A stretch of 64,000 bases of DNA from Eubacteriales bacterium (GTDB lineage Bacteria > Bacillota > Clostridia > Christensenellales > CAG-138). Shown piece by piece: positions 62,203-64,000 of this stretch. The stretch covers positions 18,434 to 82,433 of the forward strand of contig JAJFTI010000009.1 of the NCBI GenBank assembly GCA_021373115.1, in the 5' to 3' direction. Below the pieces are notes generated by a model. That model saw nothing but the letters and a program-made list of their open reading frames with translations, ran no database searches and was not told the DNA's origin. Positions within the stretch are counted from its first letter, which is position 1. Every line of letters begins with the position of its first letter. The position numbers were made by a program, and so were the translations under genes.

Positions 62203-64000
62203 TTACAGAAACGCGTCCGGCTGCGTGTCGCTCGGCATGCGCCAGTCGCCGCGCGGCGAGAGGGCAACATTGCCGATGCGCGGCCCGTCCGGAATGCAGT
62301 TTCGCTTGAACTGCTGCGCAAAAAAGCGGCGAATGAATATGCCATACCACTTTTCAATCGTTGCGTCGTCATAATCCCCCGCAAAGACGTATTTCGCCAT
62401 GCGGAGCATCTTCTGCTTGCTCGCGCCCCGGCGGAGCATATGGTAGAGGAAGAAGTCGTGAAGTTCATAGGGGCCGACGATATCCTCCGTTACCTGCGAA
62501 ATCACGCCGTCCTTTGTCGGCAGCAATTCCGGACTGACCGGCGTATCGACGATATCGATCAGCACATCCCGCAGCGCGGGATCGGACCGGCTCGCGATAT
62601 GGCGCAGCATAGCGCGGATGAGCGTCTTAGGCACGTCCGCGTTGACGCCGTAGTTGGACATATGGTCGCCGTTGAACGTGGCGAATCCAAGCGCGAGTTC
62701 GCTCAGGTCGCCCGTGCCGATCACGAGACCGCCATACATATTGGCAAGATCCATCAGCACCTGCGTGCGTTCGCGCGCCTGCGCGTTTTCAAAAGCCGCG
62801 TCGTGCAGGTCAAGCGGGTGGTCGAGGTCGGCAAGATGACGCTGGACGCTCTCGCCGATCTGGATTTCGCGCAGGTTGATTCCGAGTGCGCCGCAGAGCT
62901 TCTCCGCGTTCGCCTTCGTTCGCGCGGAGGTGCCGAAACAGGGCATGGTTACGGCGATCACGTCCTCCGCCGGGCGGCCAAGCAGCGCGAGCGCCTCGCG
63001 GCTCACGATGAGCGCGAGCGTGGAATCCACGCCGCCGGAAATGCCGATGAGCAGCTTCTTTGCGCTTGTATGCCGGATGCGCTGGCTCAGTCCGTGGCTT
63101 TGAATGGCAAGCACCTGGTCGAACCGTACGGCAGCGCTGGCGGCCGTATCCGGCACGAACGGCGTTTTCCAGAAGGTGCGGGTCAGCTTCGTCTCGACGA
63201 TTTCCATAGAGAACGGAACGCGTACGATATCCGTATTGTTAAACAGCTTCCGCGCAAAGCGCCTGCGCTCGCGGGAGAGAAACTCCAGATCAACCTCCGT
63301 CACGCAGTACCCCGCTCCGAACGGTTTTGCCTCCGCGAGGAACACGCCGTTTTCGCAGACCATGTCGTGGCCGGAGAAGACCACGTCCGTCGTGCTTTCG
63401 CCGTTCCCCGCGCTGCAGAACACATAAGCGGAATTCGTTCGGGAACTTTGGGACTGAACGAGCATGCGCCGGTAGTCCACCTTGGCGACCGCCTCGTCGC
63501 TCGCGCTGAGGTTGAGCAGGATGCTCGCGCCGCAGTCCGCCAGCAGGGTGGACGGGGGAACCGCCGCCCAGAGGTCCTCGCAGATTTCAACGCCAATGTT
63601 GAACAGCGGCATTTCCCGGCAGCAGAAGACAAGACGGTTGCCAAACGGCGCTTTCTGGCCGAAGAGCTCCATTTCCTCAATGGTTTCCAGCGCGGCGGCA
63701 TAGGTGCGCTTTTCGTAAAATTCGCCGTAGTTGCCAAGATGCGTCTTGGGAATCACCCCGAGCACGCGCCCATTCTGCACCACCGCCGCGCAGTTATAGA
63801 GCAGATGGCCGTAAACGATCGGCACGCCGACGGCAACGAGCATGTCGCTGCCTTTCGTGGAGGCAACGATGCGCTCCAGCCCGCGCATGGCGGCTTCCGT
63901 GAGCGCGCTGCTCAGCACGAGATCGCCGCAGGTATAGCCAACCAGCGTGAGTTCCGGCAGAACCAGCACCTTGACGCCGTCGCCCTCGGCACGCCGGATG
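62203..64000 (-). CDS. nadE: Glutamine-dependent NAD+ synthetase (partial, N-terminus beyond the window)
   Basis: About 599 residues are present; the frame stays open to the right edge, and the family is about 640 residues, so roughly 40 are missing. The N-terminal nitrilase-fold glutaminase shows LVLPELTLVGYTCGDL, the catalytic Lys in PKTHLGNYGEFYEKR and Cys in VGVEICEDLWA; its first catalytic Glu is beyond the edge. The C-terminal synthetase has the PP-loop GISGGVDSTLALIVS, and MPCFGTSARTKANAEKL and GTGDLSELALGFAT typical of NadE. It makes NAD+ from deamido-NAD+ with ammonia from glutamine. Confidence 0.95.
   Translation of the reverse strand, partial: IRRAEGDGVKVLVLPELTLVGYTCGDLVLSSALTEAAMRGLERIVASTKGSDMLVAVGVPIVYGHLLYNCAAVVQNGRVLGVIPKTHLGNYGEFYEKRTYAAALETIEEMELFGQKAPFGNRLVFCCREMPLFNIGVEICEDLWAAVPPSTLLADCGASILLNLSASDEAVAKVDYRRMLVQSQSSRTNSAYVFCSAGNGESTTDVVFSGHDMVCENGVFLAEAKPFGAGYCVTEVDLEFLSRERRRFARKLFNNTDIVRVPFSMEIVETKLTRTFWKTPFVPDTAASAAVRFDQVLAIQSHGLSQRIRHTSAKKLLIGISGGVDSTLALIVSREALALLGRPAEDVIAVTMPCFGTSARTKANAEKLCGALGINLREIQIGESVQRHLADLDHPLDLHDAAFENAQARERTQVLMDLANMYGGLVIGTGDLSELALGFATFNGDHMSNYGVNADVPKTLIRAMLRHIASRSDPALRDVLIDIVDTPVSPELLPTKDGVISQVTEDIVGPYELHDFFLYHMLRRGASKQKMLRMAKYVFAGDYDDATIEKWYGIFIRRFFAQQFKRNCIPDGPRIGNVALSPRGDWRMPSDTQPDAFL

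Overview
The window reads as a chromosomal segment of a GC-rich (clearly above 50% GC by eye), anaerobic, low-phylum Firmicute, most likely a member of Clostridia. The support is a complete Rnf complex in the clostridial C-D-G-E-A-B order, a cysteine T-box leader, an iscS-thiI pair, flavin-dependent ThyX instead of ThyA, a MarR-linked heterodimeric ABC exporter, good SD sequences with frequent TTG/GTG starts, and TPTPT-type linkers on surface proteins. The genus cannot be told from the sequence alone; this placement is inference.

Layout. 1-4360: thiI (partial), iscS, msrAB, a pair of related small membrane proteins and an unknown protein. 4370-5460: a sharply AT-rich islet with its own promoter and one gene, a tyrosine-recombinase-like protein that has lost its catalytic residues, lying beside tRNA-Leu(CAA). 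5775-21618: a surface-polysaccharide region: a membrane glucosyltransferase of the GtrB type, then one long operon from a promoter at 7498 with six further glycosyltransferases, a Wzy/WaaL-like polymerase or ligase fused to a TupA-like ATP-grasp domain, a CapA-like protein, a Wzx flippase, UDP-glucose dehydrogenase, a UDP-glucuronate epimerase and phosphatidylserine synthase. 21764-24867: minus-strand housekeeping genes (dCMP deaminase, an unusual ThyX, a zinc-ribbon membrane protein, SLOG/YpsA protein, zinc-dependent phospholipase C-like protein). 25119-25994: a membrane-anchored amidase-like pseudoenzyme. 26239-31171: rnfCDGEAB.

31236-34795: a membrane-anchored metallophosphoesterase, a YuiD-type PAP2 protein, an SRAP protein and an AraC regulator. 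34843-40837: malQ and a sugar ABC import operon led by its own LacI repressor, with three evenly spaced operators just downstream of a near-consensus promoter. 41112-45618: a DUF368/PopT undecaprenyl-phosphate transporter, an initiating phosphoglycosyl transferase fused in frame to RfbA, and RfbB; these probably feed the polysaccharide pathway above. 45870-47855: a c-di-GMP protein with degenerate GGDEF and intact EAL. 47923-53961: lipoprotein phosphoesterase, proS, then T-box-cysE-cysS. 54064-58196: marR and the ABC exporter pair. 58378-62112: HflX with an N-terminal JAMM-like domain, a MerR regulator and a BtrH_N protein. 62203-64000: nadE (partial).

The most interesting biology is the polysaccharide locus. 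TupA-like ATP-grasp, CapA, UDP-glucuronate synthesis and an epimerase in one operon suggest an acidic, possibly amino-acid-substituted polymer of the teichuronopeptide kind, with polymerisation and amino-acid ligation joined in one polypeptide. Also unusual are the JAMM-HflX protein, the PGT-RfbA fusion that keeps an internal ribosome binding site, the catalytically dead recombinase and amidase, and a ThyX lacking both conserved histidines.
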